From positions 1 to 5,417 of the forward strand of contig JAHIPJ010000186.1 of assembly GCA_018894445.1 (NCBI GenBank): a DNA stretch of 5,417 bases, given 5' to 3'. Shown one piece after another: positions 1 through 5,417 of the stretch. This stretch comes from Actinomycetota bacterium (lineage in GTDB: Bacteria > Actinomycetota > Humimicrobiia > Humimicrobiales > Humimicrobiaceae). The position numbers and the translations under genes were made by a program. How positions within the stretch are numbered: position 1 is the stretch's first letter; every line of letters begins with the position of its first letter. The notes beneath the pieces were generated by a model that saw only the letters and a program-made list of their open reading frames with translations, was not told the DNA's origin and made no database searches.

Positions 1-247
1 AGGGAATAAGCGATCTTGATTTAATCTCCACCAGAATAGAAGCTGTGTAGACGAATCCCGATAAGGTATCAAATAATACATTTTTTTTGATTTTAATATG
101 GTTTATAAAATCTTTTATAATGGTGCTTAATCTGATTTCATAAATATCTTCTTTTTTTTTCTGAACTAATTCCAGAAGCAGATATATTGGCCCTTTAAAT
201 TTTTGATATTCTATTAAATAGTCTTTGCTTTCTATGCAATTTTCCAA
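1..247 (-). CDS. scpA: Segregation and condensation protein A (ScpA), N-terminal part, runs off the window
   Basis: This is the kleisin subunit of the bacterial SMC-ScpA-ScpB condensin, which compacts and segregates the chromosome; the N-terminal domain present here normally contacts the SMC neck. The visible 82 residues carry the family's N-terminal signature: FKGPIYLLLELV at about 18-29 (family form FEGPLDLLL), then KKKEDIYEI at about 30-38, and the helix LVEIKSRSLIP at 72-82 that matches the family's LEIKSRxLLP. The rest, including the C-terminal winged helix, lies beyond base 1 (family length is about 250 residues). The frame has no ATG. It opens after an in-frame TAG and the only usual initiator is TTG at 245-247, one base after the trpS stop, so translation is probably coupled to trpS. 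A weak GATGGG lies 11 bases upstream. The usual Asp of GPLDLLL is Tyr here. Identity is confident from the motif set; the start is less so. Confidence 0.88.
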   Translation of the reverse strand, partial: MENCIESKDYLIEYQKFKGPIYLLLELVQKKKEDIYEIRLSTIIKDFINHIKIKKNVLFDTLSGFVYTASILVEIKSRSLIP

Positions 248-248
248 T

Positions 249-1229
249 CTAATCTATACCCATCTTTTTTCTTACATCAGATATGATCCTGTCAGCAATT
301 TTTCTAACCTTAATTTTACCTTCTTCCAGTATGTCATAAACATAATTCAAATCTTTTTTAATCTCATTCCTTTTTTCCTGAAACTTTTCCAGAGACTTAT
401 ATATTATAGCTGAAATCTCATCCTTGCATTCTGTGCATCCGATTTTACCCTGTTTGCATCTATTTTCTATCTCTTCTATCCCCTCTTCTTTATAAATCTT
501 ATAAAAATCAAAAACATTACAAACCTCCGGATGACCGGGATCTTTAAGATACACCCTGCCGGGGTCAGTTATCATCATCCTGACCTTCCTGCGGATAGTT
601 TCAAAATCATCCGCCAGAAATATAGCATTATTATAGCTTTTGGACATCTTCCTGCCGTCTATCCCCGGGACCCGGGTGGCTTTTGAGAGCATTTCTTTTG
701 GTTCGGTAAAATATTTCCCATAAAGATAATTAAATCTTCTTGCAATCTCTCTAGTAATTTCAAGATGAGGCAATTGGTCTTCTCCAACCGGGATTATATC
801 AGAATTAACTATAAGTATATCCGCAGCCATAAGTACCGGGTATGACAGAAAACCAAGCGTTGAAAGGTCTTTTGATTTTAACTCACTTATCTGTTCTTTA
901 TAAGTTGGGCATCGTTCCAGCCAGGGTATAGGTGTAATCATTGAAAAATACAGAGTTAGTTCTGAAATTTGTGGGATGTCGGACTGTCTGTATAGATGTG
1001 TAAATTCAGGATCAATTCCCAGAGCCACCAAATCCGCTACACACTCCATCAAATCAGTTTTTATATTCTTGGGATTCTGATATTCAGTTGATAATGCATG
1101 CCAATCAACAAGGAAAAAAAAATTTTCGTAGTTTTTCTGGTTCTTAATCATATTATTAATATTTCCATGCAAATGTCCAAGATGCAATTTACCTGTTGGC
1201 CGGAACCCGGTAAGCATTTTCTCTTTCAT
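249..1229 (-). CDS. trpS: Tryptophanyl-tRNA synthetase with a four-cysteine Fe-S-type motif
   Basis: Class I aminoacyl-tRNA synthetase that charges tRNA-Trp with tryptophan using ATP in the cytoplasm. At 326 residues it has the normal bacterial length. Seen directly: GFRPTGKLHLGH at 8-19 (the HIGH motif is HLGH 16-19), MAADIL at 134-139 with the tryptophan-recognising Asp at 137, GEDQ at 149-152, and KMSKS at 194-198. The C-terminal anticodon-binding region holds C237, C258, C265 and C268 (C-x20-C-x6-C-x2-C), resembling the [4Fe-4S] motif described for Thermotoga maritima TrpRS. The ATG at 1229 is favoured over Met5 because AGGGAG sits six bases upstream (1236-1241). It begins 24 bases after the M50 gene and is followed at one base by scpA, so the three are probably co-transcribed. 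There is no room for a T-box leader directly upstream. Confidence 0.97.
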   Translation of the reverse strand: MKEKMLTGFRPTGKLHLGHLHGNINNMIKNQKNYENFFFLVDWHALSTEYQNPKNIKTDLMECVADLVALGIDPEFTHLYRQSDIPQISELTLYFSMITPIPWLERCPTYKEQISELKSKDLSTLGFLSYPVLMAADILIVNSDIIPVGEDQLPHLEITREIARRFNYLYGKYFTEPKEMLSKATRVPGIDGRKMSKSYNNAIFLADDFETIRRKVRMMITDPGRVYLKDPGHPEVCNVFDFYKIYKEEGIEEIENRCKQGKIGCTECKDEISAIIYKSLEKFQEKRNEIKKDLNYVYDILEEGKIKVRKIADRIISDVRKKMGID

Positions 1230-1253
1230 TTGTTACTCCCTGTCCTTTTTATG

Positions 1254-1970
1254 CTAAACAATTAAGTACTGCCACCAAATACATATATTATAAATAAAAT
1301 TAAATACCGGAGATATTGCAGTCCAGAATCTTCCTCCAACTAAGAATATAAATATGAAAATGAATATAAATCCAAACCTTCCAAGACTTAAAAACTTAAA
1401 CATAGCTTCATCCGGTAGAAAAGAAGCAAGTATTTTTGAACCATCAAGGGGTGGTATTGGTATAAAATTTAATATGGCCAAAAAGACATTTATATATATA
1501 GCATTTCTAAAAATCTGGCTTATAAGATCAAAAGCCTTAAATCCAAAAGTGTCCGACATTAACATTCCATTTGTTATTTTAAAGAAAATATAGAAAAAAA
1601 GACCATATACCAGTCCTACTACAAAAGCAAAAATAAGATTTGTTACCGGACCGGCCAGTGAAGTATAACGAAGCCCTTTCCTATAATTTCTAAAATAACC
1701 GGGGTTTATGGGAACCGGTTTAGCATAACCAAAGACTATACCGGAACGAAAAAGTATCAAAAGCAGAGGCAGTAATATACTTCCGAATAAATCTATATGC
1801 GCAATCGGATTTAGGGTCAGCCTTCCCAGGCTTTTAGCAGTATTGTCACCGCTCTTGTAGGCTATATACCCATGAGCATACTCGTGTAAGATAACACCCA
1901 TAATCAAACCTGGTGCCCATGTGATTAATTGTCTTAAAAAATCTAATATTGCCTGCCCTAAACCAGTCAT
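1254..1970 (-). CDS. M50 (site-2 protease family) membrane metallopeptidase
   Basis: An intramembrane zinc metalloprotease of the short, PDZ-less M50 group found widely in Firmicutes; its substrate is unknown. The zinc site is visible: HEYAH at 29-33 (HExxH, with Glu30 as the likely catalytic base) inside the first hydrophobic stretch, and the third ligand in PIPPLDGSKI (Asp176) near the end of a later membrane segment. GRLTLNPIAHIDLFG at 49-63 is also typical of this group. I count about six hydrophobic segments (roughly 17-34, 60-83, 104-131, 155-175, 197-212, 221-236). The segment at 201-209 alternates Phe and Ile. The ATG at 1970 is supported by GAGAGG nine bases upstream (1980-1985). It is followed after 24 bases by trpS, and has a candidate promoter just upstream. 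It is not full-length RseP/SpoIVFB: there is no PDZ or CBS domain. Confidence 0.93.
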   Translation of the reverse strand: MTGLGQAILDFLRQLITWAPGLIMGVILHEYAHGYIAYKSGDNTAKSLGRLTLNPIAHIDLFGSILLPLLLILFRSGIVFGYAKPVPINPGYFRNYRKGLRYTSLAGPVTNLIFAFVVGLVYGLFFYIFFKITNGMLMSDTFGFKAFDLISQIFRNAIYINVFLAILNFIPIPPLDGSKILASFLPDEAMFKFLSLGRFGFIFIFIFIFLVGGRFWTAISPVFNFIYNICIWWQYLIV

Positions 1971-1979
1971 ATAATTTGA

Positions 1980-1985
1980 CCTCTC
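1980..1985 (-). promoter_or_regulatory. Ribosome binding site of the M50 peptidase gene
   Basis: On the minus strand this reads GAGAGG and lies nine bases upstream of the ATG at 1970. It fixes the start of the M50 gene and is one of the better Shine-Dalgarno matches in the window. Confidence 0.7.
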
Positions 1986-2000
1986 ATTCTATGACCCTAT

Positions 2001-2028
2001 ACCATATCAAAATCTATTAAATTTGCAA
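2001..2028 (-). promoter_or_regulatory. Candidate sigma-70-type promoter with extended -10 for M50-trpS-scpA
   Basis: In the only sizeable gap between genes (1971-2094), the minus strand carries TTGCAA (2023-2028), a 16-base spacer, and TATGGT (2001-2006) preceded by TG plus one base, which makes an extended -10 (TGnTATnnT). Each hexamer matches the consensus at four of six positions. Transcription would start near 1994, giving a leader of roughly 25 bases that contains the GAGAGG ribosome binding site. In sequence this AT-rich, chance matches are common, so this is a candidate only. Readthrough from xerD is the alternative, because no convincing terminator separates the two genes. Confidence 0.35.
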
Positions 2029-2094
2029 ATATTATTCTATGTGCCAATCTTGTAACATTATAAAATAAATTCTGATAAATTTTCTATAATTAAT

Positions 2095-3012
2095 TTAATA
2101 CTTTACCCTGGGATGATATCTAAAATATACTTCCTTTATATGTTCCTTATTTAGATTCGTATAAATTTCAGTTGTAGAAATACTGCTGTGGCCGAGTAAT
2201 TCCTGTACTGTTCTCAGGTCTGCTCCTCTCTGGAGCATATGTGTGGCAAAACTATGTCTGAATATATGAGGATATAAATTTTTATCAATATTTATTCTTC
2301 TGGCATATTTCTTTAATATCTTCCAGAATCCCTGCCTGGTCATTTTTTTACCATTCTTATTTAAGAAAACATAATCTGACTTATGCTCTTTTTCAATCTT
2401 ATATCTACATGTCCTGAGGTATTTTTTTAAAAACAACATACCTATACTACCTACCGGAGTTATTCTCTCCTTATCCCCCTTACCCATAAACCTTAGCAGT
2501 TCTTCATCAAAATCAATATTCTGCAATCTTAAATTTACCAGTTCACTTACTCTTAACCCACATGAATATAATATTTCAAACATAGCCCTGTCTCTCACTT
2601 CCAGTTCTTTAGAAAATGGTATGCTATCAAGAAACTTTTCCACTTCTTCCACCTTTAAAACTTCCAGCATTTTTTTTGGCTTTCTGGGATTGCTTATCTC
2701 CACCCAGGGATTTTTCTTGCAGATTTCCCCTATCACCAGGAATTTATAAAAACCTCTCAAGGTTGATAATATTCTTGAAATGGATGATTCACACTGATTT
2801 TTATGTAAGATTTGAAGGAAACTTAGTATCTGTTCTTTTGAAAGTTCACAGTAATCTTCTATATTGTTATTCTCTAAAAAAACTTTGAATTTTCCCATAT
2901 CCATCAGATAAGAATTTATTGTATTTGGAAGTAATAATTTTTCAAACCTTAAATATTCTATATACTTACTGATATCGTGATTAATATTTTTATTTTTTAC
3001 TTTTTTCACCAA
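2095..3012 (-). CDS. xerD: Tyrosine recombinase, XerD type
   Basis: Site-specific recombinase that, with a partner Xer protein and FtsK, resolves chromosome dimers at dif. An N-terminal SAM-like core-binding domain spans about 14-100 and the catalytic domain about 115-300. The full active-site set is present: Arg154 in CGLRVSEL, Lys178 in MGKGDKER, His249 and Arg252 in PHIFRHSFATH, His275 in LLGHSS, and the nucleophile Tyr284 in TEIYTNL. The C-terminal FRYHPR is typical of XerD/XerC and speaks for a chromosomal Xer rather than a phage or transposon integrase. At 305 residues it is slightly longer than usual (about 298). The start is TTG at 3012 or GTG at 3009; GAAGGG (3019-3024) lies six or nine bases upstream respectively, so both are possible and GTG may be better spaced. 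It overlaps the end of the Nudix gene by 20-23 bases. XerC versus XerD rests on neighbourhood and tail. Confidence 0.93.
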   Translation of the reverse strand: MVKKVKNKNINHDISKYIEYLRFEKLLLPNTINSYLMDMGKFKVFLENNNIEDYCELSKEQILSFLQILHKNQCESSISRILSTLRGFYKFLVIGEICKKNPWVEISNPRKPKKMLEVLKVEEVEKFLDSIPFSKELEVRDRAMFEILYSCGLRVSELVNLRLQNIDFDEELLRFMGKGDKERITPVGSIGMLFLKKYLRTCRYKIEKEHKSDYVFLNKNGKKMTRQGFWKILKKYARRINIDKNLYPHIFRHSFATHMLQRGADLRTVQELLGHSSISTTEIYTNLNKEHIKEVYFRYHPRVKY

Positions 3013-3562
3013 TTTTTACCCTTCTGCTTAAATAATCTCTGGCTAAAAGTATGCCTATAATAGTTTTTGCATCTTTTATCTTTCCGTTTTCTATAAATGA
3101 GGGGGCATCTATCAATTTTAATTCAAATACTTCTAAGAACTCATCGTCATCCAGGTTATTTTCTTTTTTTTCAAAATCTAAAGCCAGATATAAATATAAT
3201 ATTTCATCACAAAAACCAGGTGACGTATAGAAGTCAATTAAATGTATTATTCTTCCTCCTTCTGCCCCGATTTCCTCCTTTAATTCTCTTATGGCGCAAT
3301 CCCGTGGGTCTTCATTTTTGCCTAACTTTCCTGCCGGTATTTCCAATAAAGTACTGCCAAGAGGATATCTAAACTGTTTTACCAGCATTATCTTTCCTTC
3401 TTTACTGATGGGCACAATACATACCGCTCCTGGATGGGTAACCTTTTCTCTCGTAACAATTTTATTATTTGGAAGTTTTACCTTATCAACATATAACTCA
3501 ACTATTTCACCCTTAAAAATTTTTTCTGAGCTTATCTTTCTTTCAAAAAGTTTTTTATTCAT
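2990..3562 (-). CDS. nudF: Nudix hydrolase, ADP-ribose pyrophosphatase type
   Basis: Probably hydrolyses ADP-ribose to AMP and ribose 5-phosphate in the cytoplasm, removing a reactive nucleotide sugar. The Nudix box is complete: Gly78, five residues, Glu84, seven residues, then RELKEEIGA at 92-100, with metal-binding Glu93, Glu96 and Glu97. About 15 residues past the box comes SPGFCDE (114-120), whose Pro115 is the specificity mark of ADP-ribose pyrophosphatases. The upstream strand GAVCIVPI (45-52) and LLEIPAGK (72-79) are also typical. Its 190 residues are near the family length of about 180-200. The ATG at 3562 has AAGGA (3575-3579) upstream, with a rather long 12-base spacer. It follows the M20 peptidase by 25 bases and its end overlaps the xerD start, indicating co-transcription. 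In spore formers spoIIM often separates it from xerD; here it does not. Confidence 0.93.
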   Translation of the reverse strand: MNKKLFERKISSEKIFKGEIVELYVDKVKLPNNKIVTREKVTHPGAVCIVPISKEGKIMLVKQFRYPLGSTLLEIPAGKLGKNEDPRDCAIRELKEEIGAEGGRIIHLIDFYTSPGFCDEILYLYLALDFEKKENNLDDDEFLEVFELKLIDAPSFIENGKIKDAKTIIGILLARDYLSRRVKIGEKSKK

Positions 3563-3587
3563 TTTAAAATTTTTCCTTTATATTATT

Positions 3588-4712
3588 CTACTTAATTACA
3601 AATTTACATATTTCCAGGACCAGACCAGCCAGTTTCTCTAATTGTTCAACCTTTACAAATTCTTTATTTGTATGGACATTCTCCATTCCGGCACTCAGGT
3701 TAACTGCAATCTTTCCCTTTGAATTAAATATGTTGACATCGCTTCCGCCTCCTGAAGATATGATTTTTGGTCTTAGTTTCAGTTTTCTGATAGCCTTTTT
3801 AGCAATCTGTACAGGCATTGCATCTTCTGCAACCTCAAATCCATCATATTCCCTTATAATCTCATAACTTAAACTGGCTCCAGTCATTTTTGCACCTTTT
3901 TTAAGATCATTTATCATCTCCCTGGTAATTTTATCAAGCCCTGATAATTTTAAACTCCTTGCCTCCATTTCTAATTTTGTGTTCTCTGCAACTATGTTTT
4001 TAGCTATACCTCCTTCTATTTTTCCAACATTACATGTACTTTCCTTATCAATTCTACCAATCTTCATATTAGAAATTGCAATAGAAGCCGCCTTTATAGA
4101 ATTAATCCCCTTTTCAGGCTCTATCCCGGAATGAGCTGCTTTTCCTTTAAAATGTGCATAAACTGAATTCTGATATGGCGCTCTATTTACTATAGTCCCT
4201 ATATCACCATCACTGTCAAATGCAAAACCATATTTTGCTTTTATTAAATCCAGATTGATACACTTTGCCCCCAATACTCCAATTTCTTCTGAAATTGTAA
4301 ATATAATATAAATATCTCCTGTAGGGATATTTCTTTCTTTTATAACATTCAAAACTTCTATAATTGCAGCAACAGCAACCTTATCATCACCGCCCAATAT
4401 GCATTCTTTATTTTTATTGAATATTTTTCTACTTTTTATTACCGGTAGAATATCTCCAACTACATTTACTGTATCAAGATGCGCTGCCAGGAAAATGGGA
4501 CTGCTTCCCGATGGATTTTTTGTTTTGTATAAAGCTATGACATTCCCCGCATTACTGCCAAATTCATGACCACACCTGTCAACATTAACTTCAAGACCCA
4601 GGCTTTTCAATCTTTTACTTACATAATTGGCTATCTCTTTTTCGTTTTTTGAAGGGCTCTTTATTTTCAGTAGTTCAATTAATGTATCTAAAAGTCTTTT
4701 TTTATTAATCAT
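3588..4712 (-). CDS. M20 family metallopeptidase, PepT-like
   Basis: A cytoplasmic two-zinc aminopeptidase of the PepT-like M20 branch (similar to Bacillus YqjE); it probably cleaves small peptides, but the exact substrate is not shown. The full ligand set is visible: His78 with Asp80 in AAHLDTV, bridging Asp109 in GGDDK, the SEE motif with Glu142 (general base) and Glu143, Asp166 in AFDSDG, and His347 in ENVHTNKE. A dimerisation domain lies at about 180-290 and contains AAHSGIEPEKG (192-202). At 374 residues it is full length for this group, shorter than classic PepT (about 408). The ATG at 4712 matches the family's usual N-terminus (INKKRLLDTLIELLKIKSPS). It lacks a well-spaced Shine-Dalgarno: GTGGA is 12 bases away. 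It overlaps the end of a small upstream frame by ATGA, so coupled translation is possible. The Nudix gene follows after 25 bases. Confidence 0.93.
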   Translation of the reverse strand: MINKKRLLDTLIELLKIKSPSKNEKEIANYVSKRLKSLGLEVNVDRCGHEFGSNAGNVIALYKTKNPSGSSPIFLAAHLDTVNVVGDILPVIKSRKIFNKNKECILGGDDKVAVAAIIEVLNVIKERNIPTGDIYIIFTISEEIGVLGAKCINLDLIKAKYGFAFDSDGDIGTIVNRAPYQNSVYAHFKGKAAHSGIEPEKGINSIKAASIAISNMKIGRIDKESTCNVGKIEGGIAKNIVAENTKLEMEARSLKLSGLDKITREMINDLKKGAKMTGASLSYEIIREYDGFEVAEDAMPVQIAKKAIRKLKLRPKIISSGGGSDVNIFNSKGKIAVNLSAGMENVHTNKEFVKVEQLEKLAGLVLEICKFVIK

Positions 4713-4768
4713 TCTCTTTTCATTTCCACTTGTTCAAATCCTTCCAAACGTTCAAATCTTTCCTGCAA
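4709..4768 (-). other. Possible small ORF ending in an ATGA overlap with the M20 peptidase start
   Basis: Between the DUF1461 gene and the peptidase one minus-strand frame stays open for 29 codons (4712-4798, between an in-frame TAG and the TGA at 4709-4711). It has no ATG at a plausible beginning. TTG at 4766-4768 would give 19 residues (MQERFERLEGFEQVEMKRE). GTG at 4727-4729 would give six (MEMKRE) and is preceded by GGAAGGA nine bases upstream (4739-4745), which is the best Shine-Dalgarno in this gap. The last four bases overlap the peptidase start as ATGA, the classic coupling arrangement. The product is charged and helix-like and resembles nothing I recognise. It could be a leader minigene, the remnant of a lost gene, or chance. 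Confidence 0.25.
4727..4762 (-). repeat. Two-copy imperfect 18-base tandem repeat
   Basis: On the minus strand, GAAAGATTTGAACGTTTG (4745-4762) is followed directly by GAAGGATTTGAACAAGTG (4727-4744); 14 of 18 positions match. The unit is six codons long and in frame with the small ORF, giving ERFERL then EGFEQV. It may be coding periodicity or a recent duplication. It also contains GGAAGGA, so it may place a ribosome binding site. Confidence 0.6.
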
Positions 4769-4791
4769 TGCAATATCTTTTAATATTTCAT

Positions 4792-5417
4792 TTACTGTCT
4801 ATATTTTTTTACAAACTTAAAAATATTAGTAAAAATTATACCTATAACCAATAACGCAACTGATATTATAGTAGAACTTAAAATAAGTCTTATAAAGAAA
4901 TCATTAAAGAACCCGGATGGGAAAAGAGTAATTATGAGGGAACCCCCTGGAAAAGCATAGTTTCCCTGAGGGAAAAATAACATATGAAAATTATCAAATA
5001 GAACAGGGAAATTCTCTCCAAGAAAGTATAAAATTATAATAAAAAGTAGCATAAATGCTGAAGAGATTATAAATATTACACCCAGATTTCTAATAAAATT
5101 TTTAATATTTTTCTCTATCAATAAAAAAGTCATAATAACAAATAAAATAATGCTCCCGCAATATAAAATAAATATTTTTACAAGTAGTTTTCTCACATCA
5201 TCAAGATGGCTTATCTCATCAGGTCCGAAAGCAGCAACTGTACTCATACTTTCATCTGAATATCTTACCTGAATAGTATAGTCCAGAGGATTTAAATCTG
5301 ATTCATATCTAAAAAATTTAAAGATCTCTTCTGTAATATCCCGTACATCACTTTTATTTAAAATTAAGAACACTCCATTATCTTCATATAAAGTCTCATA
5401 ATAACCTAAATTAAAAA
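4792..5417 (-). CDS. DUF1461 / TIGR01906-type integral membrane protein, 5' end outside window
   Basis: An uncharacterised membrane protein family common in Firmicutes; no function is known to me. Recognised from FGPDEISHLDDVRKLL (family pattern: an E-x-x-HL-x-DV-x-x-L segment), followed by hydrophobic segments, an extracytoplasmic stretch FHMLFFPQGNYAFPGGS and LFPSGFF, and a last membrane segment ending in basic KFVKKYRQ. Three or four membrane segments are visible here. The frame is open from the GTG at 5371-5373 to the window edge, adding 14 codons (FNLGYYETLYEDNG) that fit the family's region after its first membrane helix. The real start and that helix must therefore lie beyond 5417, and the GTG at 5373 is internal. 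207 codons are seen; the family is usually about 210-240. The peptidase gene follows after 79 bases. Confidence 0.82.
   Translation of the reverse strand, partial: FNLGYYETLYEDNGVFLILNKSDVRDITEEIFKFFRYESDLNPLDYTIQVRYSDESMSTVAAFGPDEISHLDDVRKLLVKIFILYCGSIILFVIMTFLLIEKNIKNFIRNLGVIFIISSAFMLLFIIILYFLGENFPVLFDNFHMLFFPQGNYAFPGGSLIITLFPSGFFNDFFIRLILSSTIISVALLVIGIIFTNIFKFVKKYRQ

Noticed and set aside
225..413. Plus-strand open frame of 62 codons over the trpS 3' end and scpA 5' end
   Set aside because: It lies antisense to clearly conserved coding sequence, has no recognisable motif and reflects AT-rich composition.
1230..1253. A T-box tryptophan riboswitch upstream of trpS
   Set aside because: Only 24 bases separate trpS from the M50 gene, and the next gap upstream is 124 bases with no T-box sequence.
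1354..1593. Plus-strand open frame of 79 codons opposite the M50 gene
   Set aside because: Antisense shadow of a conserved membrane protein with an intact zinc site; no motif of its own.
2023..2050. TTGGCAC followed by TTGCA on the minus strand, considered as a sigma-54 promoter
   Set aside because: The GG and GC elements are 17 bases apart instead of the required 10.
2057..2090. AT-only imperfect palindrome just after the xerD stop, considered as a terminator
   Set aside because: The stem is about nine A-T pairs with a bulge, has no G-C pairs and is not followed by a T run on the minus strand.
1971..2094. A dif-type recombination site next to xerD
   Set aside because: No pair of Xer-like half-sites with a 6-8 base centre is visible; dif normally lies elsewhere near the terminus.
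2616..2888. Plus-strand open frame of 90 codons opposite xerD
   Set aside because: Antisense to the recombinase; no family resemblance.
3097..3641. Two overlapping plus-strand frames (91 and 116 codons) opposite the Nudix gene
   Set aside because: They overlap each other and lie antisense to a gene with a perfect Nudix box.
4792..4825. Programmed frameshift at the A7 run near the DUF1461 end that would extend it into the small ORF
   Set aside because: The -1 frame meets TAG at once and the +1 frame reaches TGA a few codons later, so neither enters the small ORF.
4627..4854. Plus-strand frame of 75 codons across the peptidase-DUF1461 gap
   Set aside because: Hydrophobic antisense shadow of AT-rich sequence, with no promoter or ribosome binding support.

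Overview
The window is a tightly packed, AT-rich segment in which every supported gene lies on the minus strand. Read 5' to 3' on that strand (from high to low coordinates) the order is: DUF1461/TIGR01906-type membrane protein (5' end outside the window), a short uncertain reading frame, a PepT-like M20 peptidase, a Nudix ADP-ribose pyrophosphatase, a XerD-type tyrosine recombinase, a 124-base gap, an M50 (site-2 protease type) membrane peptidase, tryptophanyl-tRNA synthetase, and the first 82 codons of scpA (3' end outside the window).

The organism is most likely a low-GC anaerobic bacterium of Clostridia/Firmicutes type, or a candidate phylum sharing that gene order. I infer this from the AT-rich codon use, the clear AG-rich ribosome binding sites, the Nudix-xerD-M50-trpS-scpA order as I remember it from Firmicutes, the DUF1461 protein, and a four-cysteine Fe-S-type motif in TrpRS. 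The species cannot be named from this window. The sporulation gene spoIIM, which often sits between the Nudix gene and xerD in spore formers, is absent: those two genes overlap by about 20 bases.

There are two likely transcription blocks. The first runs from DUF1461 through pepT-like and nudF to xerD, with gaps of about 80 and 25 bases and one overlap. The second (M50-trpS-scpA) may have its own promoter in the 124-base gap, where there is an extended -10 candidate; trpS follows M50 after 24 bases and scpA starts one base after the trpS stop. Functionally this is housekeeping: chromosome segregation (XerD, ScpA), translation (TrpRS), metabolite clean-up (Nudix), peptide turnover (M20), membrane proteolysis (M50) and one uncharacterised membrane protein. 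I see no mobile element, CRISPR, RNA gene or obviously new multi-gene system.

The points most worth a second look are the cysteine cluster in TrpRS, a small reading frame containing an 18-base imperfect tandem repeat that overlaps the peptidase start codon, and the two edge genes, both of which are easy to miss or mis-start.
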